From positions 1 to 64,000 of the forward strand of contig CAZXJI010000008.1 of the NCBI GenBank assembly GCA_964640955.1: a stretch of 64,000 nt of DNA. The letters are read 5' to 3'. The translations under genes and the position numbers were made by a program. This DNA comes from CAXXOK01 sp964640955 (lineage in GTDB: Bacteria > Bacillota > Clostridia > Christensenellales > Aristaeellaceae). A model generated the notes under the pieces. The model did no database searches, was not told where the DNA came from, and was given only the letters and a program-made list of their open reading frames with translations. This document shows, piece after piece, positions 63,611 through 64,000 of this stretch (the stretch's first letter is position 1; each line of letters starts with the position of its first letter).

Positions 63611-64000
63611 ACGGATCCTCCTTGTTTTTCGGCGGTGCGTCGGGGCAGGCGGAACAGTCGCCGCTACATCGTTCCCCGTCTTCCTCCGCGACCGCTTCGG
63701 GCAGGGCTTCGCCCTCCTCGGTGCAGCCCATGCGCCGGGCCTGTTTGGCCAGGCAGCGTTCCATATGCGTAAGCCGTACGTACAGCGATTCCATGCGGTC
63801 CAGCATCGGGTCGGGCAGATGAATCTGATCCAGGTCCACGTCGACCTGCGGCTGCTTTTTCCTTACGATCCGGCCGGGGTTGCCCACGACCGTGCAATCC
63901 GCCGGCACATCCTTGAGCACGATCGCGCCCGCGCCGACCTTGCTGTGGTCGCCGACGGTGATCGGCCCCAGCACCTTGGCACCCGCGCCGATGGTGACGC
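63597..64000 (-). CDS. cysE: Serine O-acetyltransferase, 5' end outside the window
   Basis: Only the C-terminal part lies here; the frame stays open to the window edge. Left-handed beta-helix hexapeptides are visible ([20 protein letters not shown] and [20 protein letters not shown], then PGRIVRK). The enzyme acetylates serine for cysteine synthesis. [17 protein letters not shown] is the usual linker after the helix in clostridial CysE. A Cys-rich tail (four Cys between about 63615 and 63730) is unusual. Confidence 0.88.

Overview
The window looks like part of the chromosome of a high-G+C member of the Bacillota, most likely in the Clostridia. The evidence is strong AGGAGG ribosome sites, textbook sigma-A promoters (TTGACA-N17-TATAAT), a T-box riboswitch, the conserved DUF2232-rplI-dnaB order, YhaM, HisZ with short HisG, an LCP protein and a CotH protein. 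I saw no rRNA, tRNA, CRISPR array, insertion sequence or phage gene. Genes are dense, and many start within the stop codon of the previous one.

Layout. 1-101: two copies of a hairpin-bearing repeat. 214-5916 (+): nitroreductase-like protein, RarA, a Spo0B-type sensor kinase, a polysaccharide flippase and a glycosyltransferase. 5952-7595 (-): a secreted WG-repeat protein, sharing one terminator with the previous operon. 7717-13201 (+): T-box leader, then an AspRS-GatC fusion gene, gatA and gatB (tRNA-dependent amidation). 13341-16245 (+): asd-dapA-dapB for diaminopimelate/lysine. 16473-17455: divergent XRE regulator and zinc-ribbon protein. 17670-22589 (-): lipoprotein, yhaM, dnaB, rplI, DUF2232. 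22824-25107 (+): cation efflux protein and LCP protein. 25175-38520 (-): flavoprotein, trpS and a long operon described below. 38751-42466 (+): CotH-type lipoprotein, an EamA transporter and a VOC protein. 42506-50806 (-): a complete ten-gene histidine operon. 51067-52826 (-): a Big2-repeat secreted protein split by a frameshift. 52969-61647 (-): a surface polysaccharide cluster (UDP-ManNAcA synthesis, four glycosyltransferases, epimerase, initiating sugar transferase). 61748-64000 (-): comEA-like gene, cysS and a cysE cut by the window edge.

The most unusual region is the minus-strand run from 38520 to 27726. Two paralogous multispanning DUF6056-like proteins, an SDR reductase, an acyl carrier protein, an AMP-forming ligase, LuxE-like and LuxC-like proteins, a polyprenyl-phosphate sugar synthase, a WecD-like acetyltransferase, two EmrE-like half transporters and a second acetyltransferase are packed with overlaps. 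I infer a pathway that activates and reduces an acyl group and couples it to a lipid-linked sugar that is flipped outward and transferred by the DUF6056 proteins, acting as GT-C-like enzymes. This is inference from families and gene order. The second notable block is the aspS-gatC fusion behind a T box whose specifier region reads GAAC, so that Glu (GAA) and Asn (AAC) codons overlap.
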